From: Eutypella sp. D-1
Taxonomy: Eukaryota; Ascomycota; Sordariomycetes; Xylariales; Diatrypaceae
NCBI GenBank assembly: GCA_023313575.1
Contig: JAJTTP010000009.1
Location: forward strand, 1,178,001-1,242,000
Length of the DNA stretch: 64,000 nt
Direction: 5' to 3'
A program made the position numbers and the translations under genes. Below are positions 22,129 to 34,991 of this stretch, in pieces. The notes below the pieces were generated by a model, which saw nothing but the letters and a program-made list of their open reading frames with translations, was not told the DNA's origin and did no database searches. Every line of letters begins with the position of its first letter. Within the stretch, counting starts at the first letter, position 1.

Positions 22129-24340
22129 ATCGGTTGCGCTACCTGGAGAATCAATTCGCCGAAAGGGTTGTAGAGTCTTTCTCATCACACCAGACGGCTG
22201 CTCATACCTCTATATATACCACAACATCCGCTTGCGTATCGCAAACATCATTACTCATTTCCCACGGCCATTCCGAACTCGTCTCGTGTTAAACTAGCTT
22301 GTCCTCCGCTACTGCATAGGTTGACACGGAAAAGCGCTCATTTCAGACAGCCCCAGGGCCCGTTGGTACGGCACCATGGTACAAGCTAATACTCTAAGAA
22401 TGTTTGCTTCATGTAATGTTAATCCTACCCGTTACACAGCTCAGGGCGGAGATTATCAGTCGTGCTCTTGTTCAACATTGGGACGTGGCCATGGTTATAT
22501 GTGGTCACTCCGCCCCGGGAAAGGCGTTGCTACCCGTGCCATGTTTTAGGAACCGGTCTGTGATACCACGAACCACCAACAAAGTTTTATGAGATATCGT
22601 GGTTTTATACGGCCGCATATCATAGACAGGGAGCCGGGGACAATGTGCGACGAACGTCGGTCTGCCTCCTGACTGCCACCCCTTGCCTCGCGTGTAAGGG
22701 ATCGATACTAATTGACCCTGAAATTGGAAAACCAAACGAACGAACTATGCTCGGTCTAAGTTGTTGGTTTATACTCAAAGATCATCGGGTTTCTAATTTG
22801 GCAATATGTGGTTAGCCGAAGCCCAAGCCGCTGGGGCAGGGTTGGCCAAGAGGAGCGGGAAGGACGATCTATAAGAATCCAGATCTGGAGTTCTGGCATT
22901 CGAACACACTATACAATTTTGAAATTCATAACATATGGCAAATGCGTTATAATACACTTGTAGTGAGGATTTCCTCCAAAACTATATCTAACCTGATTAA
23001 GAAGCGAGGTTGCCGAAGACAATGGCCACTATGCGTTGACAGTGATCGAACAGTATCTAGGACTTAGAAGTGGCATTATCTACATCCAGTATGGTTCGAA
23101 CTGCTCTTGACGTACGCACCCATTGTACCTTCGGTATTCTATACTGTATTGTAACACGGTAATGCGCGCCGGGGAAGAACCAGAATGCGCTCTCAACCGA
23201 AGACAGCGTGTGAATCCATGGCGGTAAAACTTGTTGCCCGGCAGAGCAACCCTCACGCGCCTATAGGTGTAGTATCGTTGTTCGCTGCAGACCTGGGATT
23301 TGCATTATGATCCGGTCCAGGGGCTCGGTATATTGGCTGAAGAGACCGTGTCTGTCACGCATTGAAACATAAGTCCAGCACCAGTCAGTCAACACTACGT
23401 GAAAGCAACCCAGGAAGGCCTGGGTGACACAATGCACACAGCGCGTAATACCCCTCGTGGTTAAGGGACAGAGCATTGAGACCGTAGTCTTGGAGGGTAT
23501 TGACCCCAAATCTGACTGGTGTATGATGAAATTGGTAATCATGAGTAGACGCAAGGAGTTAAAAAGACGTGCGAAGAATCGCAATATGTCTAGATGTCAA
23601 TGCTGATACCCGACTTGTATCTGGCACAACCAGTAGGTATATGCCGTACCCATTCCCCGATGAGATGAACGCAGGACTTTAGGAACACCTAAAAGTGAAG
23701 TGCACATGTGGTGGGCCCCATTTATAGATAACTACAGGCAAATAGCTACTTAGGGCTCTAGGTATCGAACTGGAAACCCCAAATTCATTAAGGTGATGGT
23801 TTGTTATAGAAAAAAGGAAGATAGGGGTTCTAGGGGCACCTGGAGATGGAAGCAGATTGGTAGAGAAGGGTGCTTAAGTAGGGGTGAGTGAGATCGCGTG
23901 TAGGAACCACTTTATAATGTTGTACAGCTATTGGACAGCTGCCTGACAGCTGCTACCTAAACAGAGCTGGCGAAGTACCCAGTAAGTCGGTATGCACGTA
24001 CAATGCAATAATGCAACACTGCGTTAATGATAAACATGTGATCTCATATATTATAAACTGAGGTACACGTACGTGGTGAACGACAAGTTGATGCCATATG
24101 CAGATGCCCAGTCCATACATGGCATAAGGCTCGCTGAATCACTGCTTTCCTGACTCTAGTGAGACAAGCTAGGTGTAATGCAAACACTGTGCTTTGTACA
24201 CTGCGGCGGCGGCATACTGACCTTAGACGGTGGTAAACAGAGAGACGGCCTTGCCTCCAACTCTCAACGACTCTAGAGGTCCTCGCACACTTCAACGCCA
24301 ATACTTTCATGGGAAAATTTCTCTGAACAAAGTACGGATC
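22129..24340. other. Intergenic stretch, no gene recognised
   Basis: Several short ORFs (up to 133 codons on either strand) lack domains, neighbouring exons or codon bias. Sequence composition is ordinary. The last part (about 24200-24340) is leader of the SmgGDS-like gene, including in-frame codons upstream of the ATG at 24341. Confidence 0.45.
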
Positions 24341-26788
24341 ATGACTCCAGACGAGATCGAGCAGCTCTTCTCGAGCAGCCCCGCACTTTTGACAGGGCAG
24401 CCGCAAGGCGATGGCAGCCATGGGGAAGAGGCCGACCAAACCTCCCTTTCCAGTGGCGAGACGACGTCGTTGCGGACGGAGAGTTTAAGTCCCGTCCTTG
24501 CTACCGTGAAACACTTGCGGGAAACGGGCTCGGAGCAGCTCGATGCTGTCGCTGAGAAAATTGGCAACGGAGCTAGAGACGGTGAGCCTCATTTGAACCT
24601 AGTGGCCGAACCCTGACCCCCTTTTGTCTCTCGGCTGCGGAACCACCGATGGTTGCTCTGGTATGATGAGGCCACATAGCGAGGAAAGGCTGCTAATAAT
24701 CGTTATTCGTGCTAGCCGCCTGGAGAATACCGCTGGGAGAATCGCAGCTACTTGACTTCTTCATGGGGATCATCGGAGAAACCGGGACAAGGCGGTCTCT
24801 TACTGTTCATAGCCTCCGCGTAATCGGGAATGCATGTGCGGACACGGGTAGGTGCCATATCCCATGTGTATCAAGTAGAGCAAGCACTGATCAGCACATC
24901 AGACAAAAACCGACAGCGGCTAGTAGAGGCAGAGTGTCTACCCAAGATCGTGAACCTACTCCAAGACAATGACTATATTCTACTCGTCGTTCCTGTGCTG
25001 TTCAACATATGCGTTGACTATGGTGAGTATCTCTACTAGCCTGGCTATTGGCAGTATCACAACCTCTAACGTCCGACAAGAACCTGCCCAAGTCGCCGCA
25101 TACAAAGCCGGCCTGAACACGAAACTCGTCGACTTGATATCGGGCCCGCGACATCCAAATGCCGTGGCCTCCATGAGCATTATCTGCAAGCTACTACGAC
25201 TTGTAGCAAGCCAAGGTATATACATCATATCTCCCGAAAAGAGTGCCACGTCGTGCTCGGCCCTCTGCCTTCGCATGCTAACCGATCCCCAGAACCGGAA
25301 GCCAACCTCGTCCACCCCGACACACCCTACATCCTCGTCAAATTGGCCGCTGGTCAGGAGTCGCTGGCCGACCCCGAGGACTTTGTCGGGCAGGCGTCGG
25401 TTGCGCTGACTTACCTAGCACATCAACAATTCCAGGACTCCTTCCTGGACAAACCGAACGCCATACTTCTGTTCCTACAGGTGTTTTCGCGGTTCTGCCG
25501 CGAAGTCGGTTCGCAGTTGGACTCCGAGGAGCTGGAGCAATTGAAACAAGTCCAGTCCGTCTTCATGCAAGTTTTGGCCGACCTCTCGGCGCACTCTCAG
25601 TTCGCCGCCTTATGCACCCTCGAAGGCCCCGAGGTAGAGACCCTCCGGGGCTGGATCTCCTCCCCCCACATCCAGCTGCAGAGCTCGGCTTGTCTCGCCC
25701 TGGGAAACATTGCCCGTTCGGATGACGCGTGTGTCTGGCTCGTCGAAACGGCCGCCGTACACAAGCCTCTGATTGCCACTCTTTCCGACGCCTCGAAAAC
25801 AGACGCGCAACTCCTGCATTCTACGCTCAGCTTTCTAAAGAACCTCTCGATTCCCGCCGCTAATAAGGTAACCATCGGCGATGCGGGCATTTTCGATGCT
25901 CAGGCGCTGCCCCGCCTATGGCAAATCAGCACACAGCCCCAGGTTCAGTTTGCCGCCGTATCGCTTACACGGCTGCTGCTGGTGAACTGCCCAGGGAACG
26001 TAAGACGGGTCGTGAATCCCGCCTCGAGCTCGTCGCCCGACCCCACTGCGCCGGCGCGTGAGAACCAGTCGCCTATCCACGTGCTCATGGACGTGTTCAA
26101 GCAGACCGATCAGGAGCCGACAAAGATGGAGGCGGCGCGCGCGGTGCTCAGCGTCTGCCGGGTGCTACACACGGACACATCCTCGATCTTCCCATCGGGC
26201 GGCGCGCCGTCTACCGAAGAAGACCCGGGGGCGACTTCCGGCCCGAGCGGCAGCAGGAGCCTCCCCAAGTCGCTAGAGGGATTCTACACGAGCCATGCCC
26301 AGCTGACGGGAGCGCTCCTGTTCCTCGGCTCGCAGAAGAAATACCCCCTGCTGCGGTCGGAGGTGTGGTTCGTGCTCGCACTGATGGTGCGTTCGGACGC
26401 GGGGGCCAAGGTCGTCGCGGGGCTGATGCAGCACCGCGAGCTGTTAGAGGCGCTCTCCGAGGCGGTGACCGGGAAGAACATCCTCGAGGGTCGAGAGGGA
26501 ACCACAGGGCTCGTGACAGATGGTCCCGGTGCTCCGCCAAGTTCCGAGGGCGCACCAGGCGATGCAAGCAAGGGTCCGACGACAGACCTAGGCCTGGAGC
26601 CGCAACAGGTGGACCCAAAGCAGGTGGCCTCGCTGACCAAGGTAGACCGGGAAAATGGCCTTGTGCTTATTCACGAACTGGCCAGGTTGAGCCCGGACGA
26701 TTCGGCGCCGTTACCTTTGGACATTCTACAACAGATTCTCAAGGAGGGCGGTGATTTGGTTTTGGCTGACCGAGCAGGCACTGCGTGA
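24341..26788 (+). CDS. SmgGDS-like ARM-repeat protein (Rap1 GDS1 homologue)
   Basis: Armadillo-repeat protein related to RAP1GDS1/SmgGDS, which binds prenylated small GTPases with C-terminal polybasic tails, acting as chaperone and exchange factor in the cytosol. Exons 24341-24581, 24716-24847, 24903-25022, 25081-25215 and 25293-26788 give 707 residues. All four introns are phase 1 and the joins restore ARM helices: AAWRIPLGESQLLDFF, SLRVIGNACADT, DKNRQRLVEAECLPKIVNLL, YILLVVPVLFNICVDY, EPAQVAAYKAGLN, EPEANLVHPDTPY. Later repeats include LQSSACLALGNIARSD and LLHSTLSFLKNLSIP. The first 80 residues and a Gly/Pro/Ser-rich insert near the C-terminus look disordered. Human SmgGDS is about 100 residues shorter. 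It is convergent with eL13. GTPase partners cannot be told from sequence. Confidence 0.85.
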
Positions 26789-27156
26789 GATGATATGTTG
26801 CTGAGATAGTAGCGAATAGCAAAGTGAATAGAGCAAAGTAAATAGCAAACAAAACCATGTAGTCACTCATAAACACACATGTCATGTAACGTTAACCTTT
26901 TGTCCATTTCAATTTTCCCATTGAGAACGACCTAGAGTAAACCGAGAGAGAGAGAGATGCAATAATGCTTCGGCCTTGTGTCGAGAAGAGGTGATATAAG
27001 GTTCCCCCCGCGTCTGCGTAGGAACAACGACTGGCCAGACCCCTCGATAGCCATGCGACAACAACGCAACCAACGCGACCAAAGCAGAAGGTGAATGAAG
27101 CCGTCCGTACTCCTGGGCACGCCCCCCCCCCCTCCTTTTCAAATGCCGCCCATGTT
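26789..27156. other. Convergent 3' spacer
   Basis: This 368-base gap between the stops of the SmgGDS-like gene and eL13 has an A-rich stretch after 26810 and a C-run (about 27122-27134). ORFs antisense to eL13 enter it but are shadows. Confidence 0.5.
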
Positions 27157-28241
27157 TTACTTCTTAGCCGACTCAGCCTCGGCCTTCTCCTTGGCCCGCT
27201 TCTCCCGGACACCGCGCAGTCTCGCGTCGCTCCTGGCCTTCCGCAGGGCGGTGTAGGCACCACCCTCGATAGGGGAGGGAAGGTCGCTCTTCTTAATCTC
27301 GGTAATGGCGTTGGACAGAGGGTCGATGGGGAGGGAGGCGCCGAGTTTGGAAACGGTGGTGCCGAGATCCTTGGGCTTAGCGCCCTTGCGGGGGAAGACG
27401 ATCAGGCGCTCCTTGTAGGCCTTGAGACGGGCGACATTGGCAGCGAGGGACTCCTCGCTGAGGTTCTGACGGCGGTGGTCGACGGCGATACCGATGGTGG
27501 GGGCGTAGAGACTAGGGATGCCGGCCTCCTATGGAAAGGGTGTGATGTGTGAGTAAACAGATAGACAGACACGCCAAAAAGTGTAGGAACAGTAGTACTA
27601 ATAGGATGTTGTCATACCTTCAGCTCAACCAGGGTGAAACCACGACCAGCACGAACTTTGCGGTTATACTTGATGGTCGGGCATCGGACGATAGGCCTCA
27701 GCTTGTCGACGGGACGGGGAGCGACGGCAGCAGCCTTGGCTTGTCGGACGGAACGACGGTGGATCTTCTTCGTAGGCTGTTTTTTGTGCATGTCAGTTCG
27801 ACTGTCAGGAACAAGAAGATAACGAGGGAGGGATAGATAGATAGATAGATAGATGGTGGTGATGGTGGTGATAATTACCTGGTCGAAGTGGGTGCGAACC
27901 CGACGTTGCCAATCCTTACGGAAGTCTAGAATCAAATCGATATCGTCAGCCTCATGAGATCAATTCCCTTCTTTCCAATTTTTTTTTCTTTTTCCATCTT
28001 TTTTGCATCTCTGTTCCCCCCCTCCATTTCCTGGTGTTGCGTGTTGCTGTTGCGTTTCTCTTCCTGCTCCTCCTCCTCCTACTCCTTCTCTTCTTAATTT
28101 TCCCTTTCTCCACAATTTTCTTTTTTCTTTTTCCATTTCTATTTCCTAGAGCCTGGAGAGATGGGAGATGGGAGATGGGATACACAGCGAGGGGGAGGAC
28201 GTACGGTTCTTCTGAATCTGGTTGTTGTGCTTGATCGCCAT
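27157..28241 (-). CDS. RPL13: 60S ribosomal protein eL13
   Basis: Structural protein of the large cytosolic ribosomal subunit. Exons in transcript order are 28205-28241, 27879-27925, 27618-27776 and 27157-27528, giving 204 residues, normal for the family. It begins [20 protein letters not shown] and has [63 protein letters not shown] and [20 protein letters not shown], all diagnostic of eL13. The C-terminus is Lys/Ala/Glu-rich ([15 protein letters not shown]). The first intron (279 nt, after 12 codons plus one base) is long and pyrimidine-rich, as is usual for early introns of fungal ribosomal protein genes. Intron 2 contains a GATA microsatellite. A GGT repeat lies in the 5' leader and a GATAAG cluster further upstream. 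Confidence 0.96.
27832..27854. repeat. (GATA)n microsatellite in an eL13 intron
   Basis: About five and a half GATA units lie within the second intron of eL13 (27777-27878), followed by GGTGGTGAT copies. Such tracts vary in length between strains. Confidence 0.8.
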
Positions 28242-28310
28242 TGTGTTGGTGGTGTCTTGTCGCGACCAAGAAGAATAGGGTGAAGTGACGAAGGACGAGG
28301 AAGGCTGTTG

Positions 28311-28332
28311 TTGGTGGTGGTGGTGGTGGTGT
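28311..28332. repeat. (TGG)n microsatellite in the eL13 leader
   Basis: Tandem TGG units on the + strand, about 70-90 bases upstream of the eL13 start, so the transcript side reads as CCA/ACC repeats. Confidence 0.75.
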
Positions 28333-28606
28333 TGTCAGTCGTCTTTCTTTCACACCAAAATTAATCGAAGTTGCGGATCCACGGAAAACGGAAAATTACC
28401 CAGGTCAATCGATCAATCAACCGATCAATCAATGGGAATGGGTGGACAAGGGCTTGGGCGGGTAAAGGCGAGGAGGAAAGTGGTGCTAGTAGTGTGTGAG
28501 AGTGAGGGTGTAAAGTGTGGGTCACTTCGGGTGGAAGTCACACACACAATCTTTTTTTTCTTCGCTAAAATTCTTAATATTTTTTCCCTCTTCCAAGGTT
28601 TGTAGT

Positions 28607-28782
28607 GATAAGATAAGAAAGACCGTGGCTTGACCATATCAATTTGATGGACGGGGCAGATAAACCCTACCCAGGTGCGGGTGGCTGTTTGGTAAGTGGG
28701 GGGTTTCCTGAGGCTAGCAGATAAGATAAGGTGACTAGTCCCATCCCACTCTTATCATTAATTGACCAGATAAGCAGATAAG
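28607..28782. promoter_or_regulatory. Cluster of GATAAG sites upstream of eL13
   Basis: Seven copies of GATAAG occur in 176 bases: + strand at 28607, 28612, 28720, 28725, 28769 and 28777, and CTTATC at 28751. A GATAAA lies at 28659. HGATAR is the recognition site of fungal GATA factors such as AreA, white-collar and SreA. The cluster starts about 370 bases upstream of the eL13 ATG. It could instead serve an unrecognised transcript to the right. Confidence 0.55.
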
Positions 28783-31079
28783 CACTTTTTGGTGGGTCAA
28801 GGGAAAAAGAGGCTATCGGATGGCTTATGTAAGTGCCTTCCCCTATTACCAGCCTGCCGCCCTAAAGGTATTAAGGGGTGGTGACGCTATGGGTGGCACC
28901 TGTCGACAAGACGCCAGGTTTGGATCATGAATACATCCTATGGCCTTTAATACATTGCGTTATCATTATTCTCTTTCATTTACACGTGAACAATAATTAT
29001 ACCCGTCTTTATCCTTCACGCCTGCACCTACGCACCGCTTATTCATCTTCCCGCCTTTAAATGCCCCATAGGAACCTAGAAGGCTGCAGTACAAGATGAT
29101 AGTCTGTCCAATACCTAAGGCAGAAGTCGAGGTCTATCAAACTCCTGGTATTTGGCATAAGCATTTGATTTGATTGAGTGCCAAAGTCTTGATGTCGTTG
29201 ATTAAGTAATTACCTACAGTCTTTTAGGCTTTCATCGGATAGCTTATACTTACATATTACTGCCCTTCGAGCTCTTGCGTGGGAAATTGTTTATCGCTCT
29301 GGTGTCAGGGGATATAAGGGGCTTCACCACATTCTATTCAGTACAGGCCAGGGCGTCACATCTATTATATATGAACCCTATACTATAATTACTGCGAGAC
29401 TCCGTCCTCTTCATGCGCCTCTCACCCTATGTACTATTATTCTTTGACATCTGGCCCTCTGCGACATTGCTTTTTATCACATGACTAATGTTATCCTCCC
29501 ATTGCCGCTCTATCCCCAATAGCTAGATCAAGATACCTTGGGTTGATGCATAATTTCTGCGTCCTGGAACTGTTAGACGCGTAGACGGGTATAAATCCTG
29601 CCCTGCCACCGGCACACCCCCCTTGGCTGACCTTGGCTGGTGGGCAACTTGAGGATCGCTCGGTCGTTTGCGAGCGTAGCGTGTCGACTACTATGGATCT
29701 TCAATTAGCAAGAAAGCCAAGTATGTACACGAGAGCTACCAATGGTTCCTTCCAAATATACAGTCCCTAGAACCAAGTTATGGCAGCGCTTCCCGCAAGT
29801 AGATGGGGCCTATCCCTAGTTACTGCGTTCAGTTGAATCGTAAGATAGACGAAAGGTCTTAGTGTAAGATGGGAATAGGGTAAATTAATCTTTCATCGCA
29901 AAAGAGGGAAGGGGGTAATACTGGTAACAGAGTGAGTGACTACCTATACATGAACTAGGGGATCTTCCCGGGTAGGGTGACGTGGTCTTCCAACCAAACA
30001 CCACTATTCTGACCTGTCTGACCATCTCCAGAAACAGGGGCGTACTCGAGCGCGATACCGGTGCCCTATTCATCTTCTTCCTACAGAGACTAATAATATA
30101 AAAGCCACATACACGCACTGCCGTAACTTATAGGACCGGGAATGAGCTACAGCAAGGCTCCAACCAGGTGACTTGCTCGGTGAAACAATAGAGGGTGCTT
30201 GATATGGAGTCTAGGTATACTTTCCATTCAGGCTTTCTTATAAGCTAGGAGGTCGTGAGTTGTTTACCTAGGTGACTGTGTACAAGAATAACTATGTCTT
30301 CCTGAAGTACGATATAAGGATTCGGGGTGACGAGCGGGATTTGGCAAGTGCTGATGGACCTTTGAAGGATGTTCAAAGGCATCCTAGCTCCTGTGTATAT
30401 ATAATCAGCATCAATGTCCCGCTTTCAGGAAGTATTTCGGTTTCGTTCTAACCGCTAGCAAAGCCAGCCGAGATCAACCATGTAATGGCCTGCAATGTTG
30501 TTGTTGTATTGTTTGACGGCGGGGGAGGGCTGCGTAGCAGCCCTCAGTCAGCCTCGCATGGGGCATAAGGCCGTGCTGGGCTAGGACTATTCACGCTAGA
30601 TACAGAAATCCCACAACCTATCCAGCAAAATCAAGCCCAAGGCGCGTTGTCCAGTAGACAGTTCCACCTGCGTTCTCCTCACGGCCAGTTGAAGGGAAGT
30701 GCCAGGGCTCAGTCGTCTCTAAGTAGAGGTTCTCGATGTGCCCAAGTGGGCTGGGTACTATTGCCTGATCCAGGCCGGTGTAGATGTATATGTATATGGC
30801 CCCATGGGGCCAGAGAGGCCCAGCGCGAGTGCGCAATATGGCCTGCGGCGTGAACCAGCCTAGGAGGTATGTATTATAGATTTAGAATCGCTACGTGATA
30901 TGTGATGCGTGCGTATGTCCTTCTATTGGGGTTTAAGCATCTACCAAAAAGACCCTTTAGCCATGAATAGCTGTGCAATACCTGGACGAGCTAGGATGGG
31001 ACAAGATGTCTAGATGCTTACTGGCAATCCAGGCTGCTAAGGTGAGTCAACAAGTGGCCCTGAAGCTTCACACGAGTGT

Positions 31080-31440
31080 CTGCAGATTATCAAAAGATCC
31101 AGTATACCATACAGTAGCCAGTACGTCAGTGGGAAACAGCTTGATGAGATGCGCCTGGGTAGAAAATATGTTGATTTGTGCCTCCTTTACTATATGCATC
31201 ACTTACCCCCTATCTATCAAACTTGGATTAATTGGCATCAGGCAAGCTGTGAACTCCTATTGTTGGAAGTGTACTCTGGCCCTACAGTTCCCAAGGACCA
31301 CTCTGACCAGTCGAGTATTCTGTGTATAGAAAACTCCCAGCGAAATACACCTTAAGCCCGAATAGACCATGAAAGTGGCATGTAGTATCTTTCATAGTAC
31401 ACCCTAGCGACGAGGTATGCAGACTCTGCAAGGAGTAAGC
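31080..31440 (+). pseudogene. Possible degenerate retrotransposon gag fragment
   Basis: One frame reads DEMRLGRKYVDLCLLYYMHH then LPPIYQTWINWHQASCELL (about 31143-31270), which has the helix-rich look of Ty1/copia-type gag proteins. About 150 bases later CRLCKE, stop, ACFWTW resembles a broken zinc knuckle. Stops and frame changes separate the pieces, and there are no LTRs nearby. I rely on resemblance only, so this is weak. Confidence 0.25.
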
Positions 31441-33014
31441 CTGCTTCTGGACCTGGACGCACTAAACATGCGAATGATAATAGGGGGCCCCTTTTTCATG
31501 CCCAATGCAACCATGTATTGCACGATGGCCTCTGTAAGTCGCATACTGTTGGCCATGTAACGAAGGCGGGAGGGGTCACCTCGGCGCGGGACAGAATTTT
31601 CGTTGGCCAGTATTTACATATCAGAAACAGGGTTCTTGAATCGTAGCACCGGACCAAGCTGAGAGGCACCCTGCGAAGAAACTCCTCGTCGCTATAGATG
31701 TTACACACGTGACCCTTGTCCCCGGGGATGGCGAACAGCCAGCCCCCTATCATGACTTGTGGCTTGGAAGGGAACTAATTAGTTAATTATTTGTAATCTC
31801 TACATGCAACAGCGGAGATCGTAACAATATCACCTCCTGGCTCTGTACCCGGTACGTTTCCCTGGCATCGCTTCGATGTCTTGTAACGGGACGGGTACCG
31901 AGGCAAGCCTGTAAGTATGCATATGTAGTATTTGGTATATGCACTAAGAGGTTGGATAGTTAGAAACGGCGGCGTCCCGTGTGACTAATTAGAATTAGAA
32001 GGCCTAGTTGCTCACATGTAGACTAGAGGATCTAGGTAGTTACTGAACGGTCGGAGGTTGCCTCGCTGACTCGCTTCCCACACACAGGTGTACCTCCGAG
32101 AGGACTCCCACTGACGTAACTCAACGGTTTTCCCTAGCAGAAGGCAATCACATGGCACTTGGCTCCCGCAAACTGTCCGCACCGCGGCCGCCTCTGTAAA
32201 GTTCGCGCAGCGATAACTTCGCCTCATGACAGGGCAGAGAAATTGTTGAGGATCTAGACAGCCCTCGATTAAGTTCTAAGCCAATCCGCGTGATTAAAAC
32301 CACGGAATCTTACCTCTTCGCCACACTTGTTCACCCATGGCATGTCTCTGTGGCTAGATCGCAATCTCCCTTTCCTAGGCAAGCCCAGGGACCAGTAACG
32401 GTCTTTTTTCGTTTCATGATTGGGCATCTTTCTAGGGCCCGTTGATTCATTGCTACGGGGCCACGGGCTATTCCCTACGTAAGTATGCGCTTTAGCAAGG
32501 TACACCGAGGTTAGCGTGTAAGGCGCTGAGATGGGGTTTAATATGAACCTCGGGAGTGGGCTAGACGGATATTCTTTCTCCACGTGGTGGTATATAGATT
32601 TTTATTATTTTTTTAAACTAGCGGCCTACATAGTGATATGCCTATCTCCCCCCAGGCCTCTCCTATAGGTACGTCGGGACAGTACCCGAGGAGATGTATA
32701 CAAGTACTAGCTAGTGATGAGTTAGGGGAGTTAGGGACGGAAAGCTTCTAGAAGGAGGGTGTTGAATTTGTGGAAACCGCCGGGAAAGGTCGGAACGTCG
32801 GGGTTAGTTCGGTCGGGAATGGGCAGTGAAACGGGCCGTCTGCAGTTGCCATCGGGCGCTTAATCCCGTTCTCGGCATAACTAGGACCCTGAAGACCCTT
32901 CGTGGCCCCGCACCGCCGCCGTAACGGCGCCGACGTTATACCAGGAAAAGGGCCGGTCCCACCTGAAAGAGGGTCCAGTTGTTCAGAGATTTCATCCACA
33001 CATCCATGGATAAT

Positions 33015-33420
33015 AAATACCTAGGTATGTACATGCATCCGGTAGTACTTGAGTAAGTACCTCATAAACCTCTACCTAGCAGGTACTTACCCCTGGACAA
33101 GTACCTATCTACCAAAGGCATTGAGTAATGAGGCTCTAGTGATCTACGAAGAATAATAATACCAGAGTAAGTATTACCAAATTCTGAATAGAGTGAGGAC
33201 AGCGAGATCTGACTAGTACGTGGTATTCAGCTGCAATACGCCATTACGCAGAATTCTACTTGCCTACCTACCTACCTAAGGGTACCTAGGTAGGTAATAC
33301 CCCGACCATATTAAATGCAGTAACGGGCTTGGAGATGCACTATATCTATGTATGTAGATTGCTCCCTACATACATGTCTGTACCTAGGTTATGTACGTAG
33401 GGTAATGGGTTACGCCGTCA
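33015..33420. repeat. TACCTAGGTA-type palindrome cluster
   Basis: Dense copies of TACCTAGGTA, AGGTACCTA and TACCTACC words, for example TACCTACCTACCTAAGGG then TACCTAGGTAGGTAA near 33262-33298. Many overlap and can fold back on themselves. Smaller clusters lie at about 10326, 14066, 17043, 17173, 40490, 40745, 41610, 49795 and 58650. Confidence 0.6.
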
Positions 33421-34964
33421 ACACCTAGGCATGCATGCCCATGCTTTAGTAAAAATAGATACTGAGCTGTTCAACCATTATGACCTCATGGCACAGCCGC
33501 ATTTACATGGGCAGCATGGGGGAAAACACCAAGACCACATCAAGCCTTAGGGCAATCAAACACTTTAGGGTGATGATGATATGTTATTATGGCTTACCCC
33601 GGATTTCCTCATATACGATGTACTTGTCATGTGAAACTTGCCGCATACGCGTCGGATGCAGACAGTTAATTTGTAGATAAATATGTTACGGGGCATTGGG
33701 GCTCTTGAGGGGGCTTCATGGAGGCTTCATGTGCGGAGGGTCTCCCCCGCAGAGGAGGAGGCGGCTAGTGACTAGAGCTCTACACTATCAGATAGTTACA
33801 GGATAGAACATATGTATCTTGCACATGCAAATGTCGGTGAGATTGATAGCAATTCTCCGTGACAGCGCACTTATCTCACAGCCCTGGAGACACCTACAGA
33901 CACAGGCCCATAAGACCCCCTCTCTTATACATACGCGGGGCTCTGGATCGCAAAAGAGGGGAGGGCAGTAGTTGGTGCAGGCTTGGTGCAGGATGGCAGG
34001 ATGGTTGGTATTCAGTATTGTGCGTGGCTATACCTACCTATCTAGTAAATATGTAGGCTGGTAGGGGTCCTTTTGAAAGTTAAGTAACAGTCTTATAGAT
34101 GATAGATGGCGTACATTAGATTCGCAGATGGGTTCTTAGGTATTGCCTGTGCTCTCTATTATCCGAGCAAATGATAAATTAAAACAAGCGCCTCCACGAA
34201 GCCAAGGAAGCGCGTTCGAGTACATACATACACAAGATACATAGTAATATTTTATCTACATAGTAGTAGCATTTGCAGGCTTATCCCTCCAGTTGGTGGA
34301 TTTCTCCCCATATTCCTGAGACGACGACCCATATAAGAGCGTCATCGCCCCCTTTTTCTTATCTAGCTGCGGTGTGTAGTATCACGACAGCACAGCACTT
34401 ATGGCACTTGTGCATACCGTCCCGATGACCCTCCCCAGAGAATCCGTACCCCTGAGCCACTTTAGTACTCGGTTATGCTACTGGGTATTATCGTCCTCCC
34501 CGGGGGGAGGGGGGGATCTGATGACGGTGTGTGATGACGGTGTACGTGATTCCTGGAGTTAGCGGTGATGTCGACATCAGGAAAACAGAATGCGGCCCGC
34601 AAAAAAGACCATACATCAGCCTTGTAGCTAGACGATGCATGGTGAATGGAGCTCTAACTGCACACACGATAGCCATAAATGGAGATAGCCCTGCTGCGGC
34701 GGGTGCGCGCCGGCGGGTAAGGCATGCAGTGCTCTCTTTCACCGCCCGGGTTTGTAGCCGGTTGCTACATGCGTGATGTGATGATGGCTACCTTGACACG
34801 TAAAGAACAACAACAGCTAACCTCCTCAGCGATTCGAGGCATTCCGATGAGAAAAAGAAAAAGAAATGCTCGGCACCTGCAGTTGCCGTTCGTACCTGCA
34901 GGCGCGGATGATCTCCAAGGGGGCCAAAGTAAGTTCGGAGATACACTGCGGGTATGTAGGGTAG

Positions 34965-34991
34965 ACACACACACACACACACACACACACA
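34965..34991. repeat. (AC)n microsatellite
   Basis: Thirteen or so uninterrupted AC units in intergenic sequence. Confidence 0.9.

Noticed and set aside
22129..24340. Possible small genes between the GPI-protein and SmgGDS-like genes
   Set aside because: No start-stop frame with a domain, and no exon chain could be built.
26211..26640. Two Arg/Pro-rich minus-strand ORFs
   Set aside because: Shadows of the GC-rich last exon of the SmgGDS-like gene.
34965..34991. CRISPR or telomere-like repeat
   Set aside because: Plain AC dinucleotide repeat without spacers or TTAGGG units.
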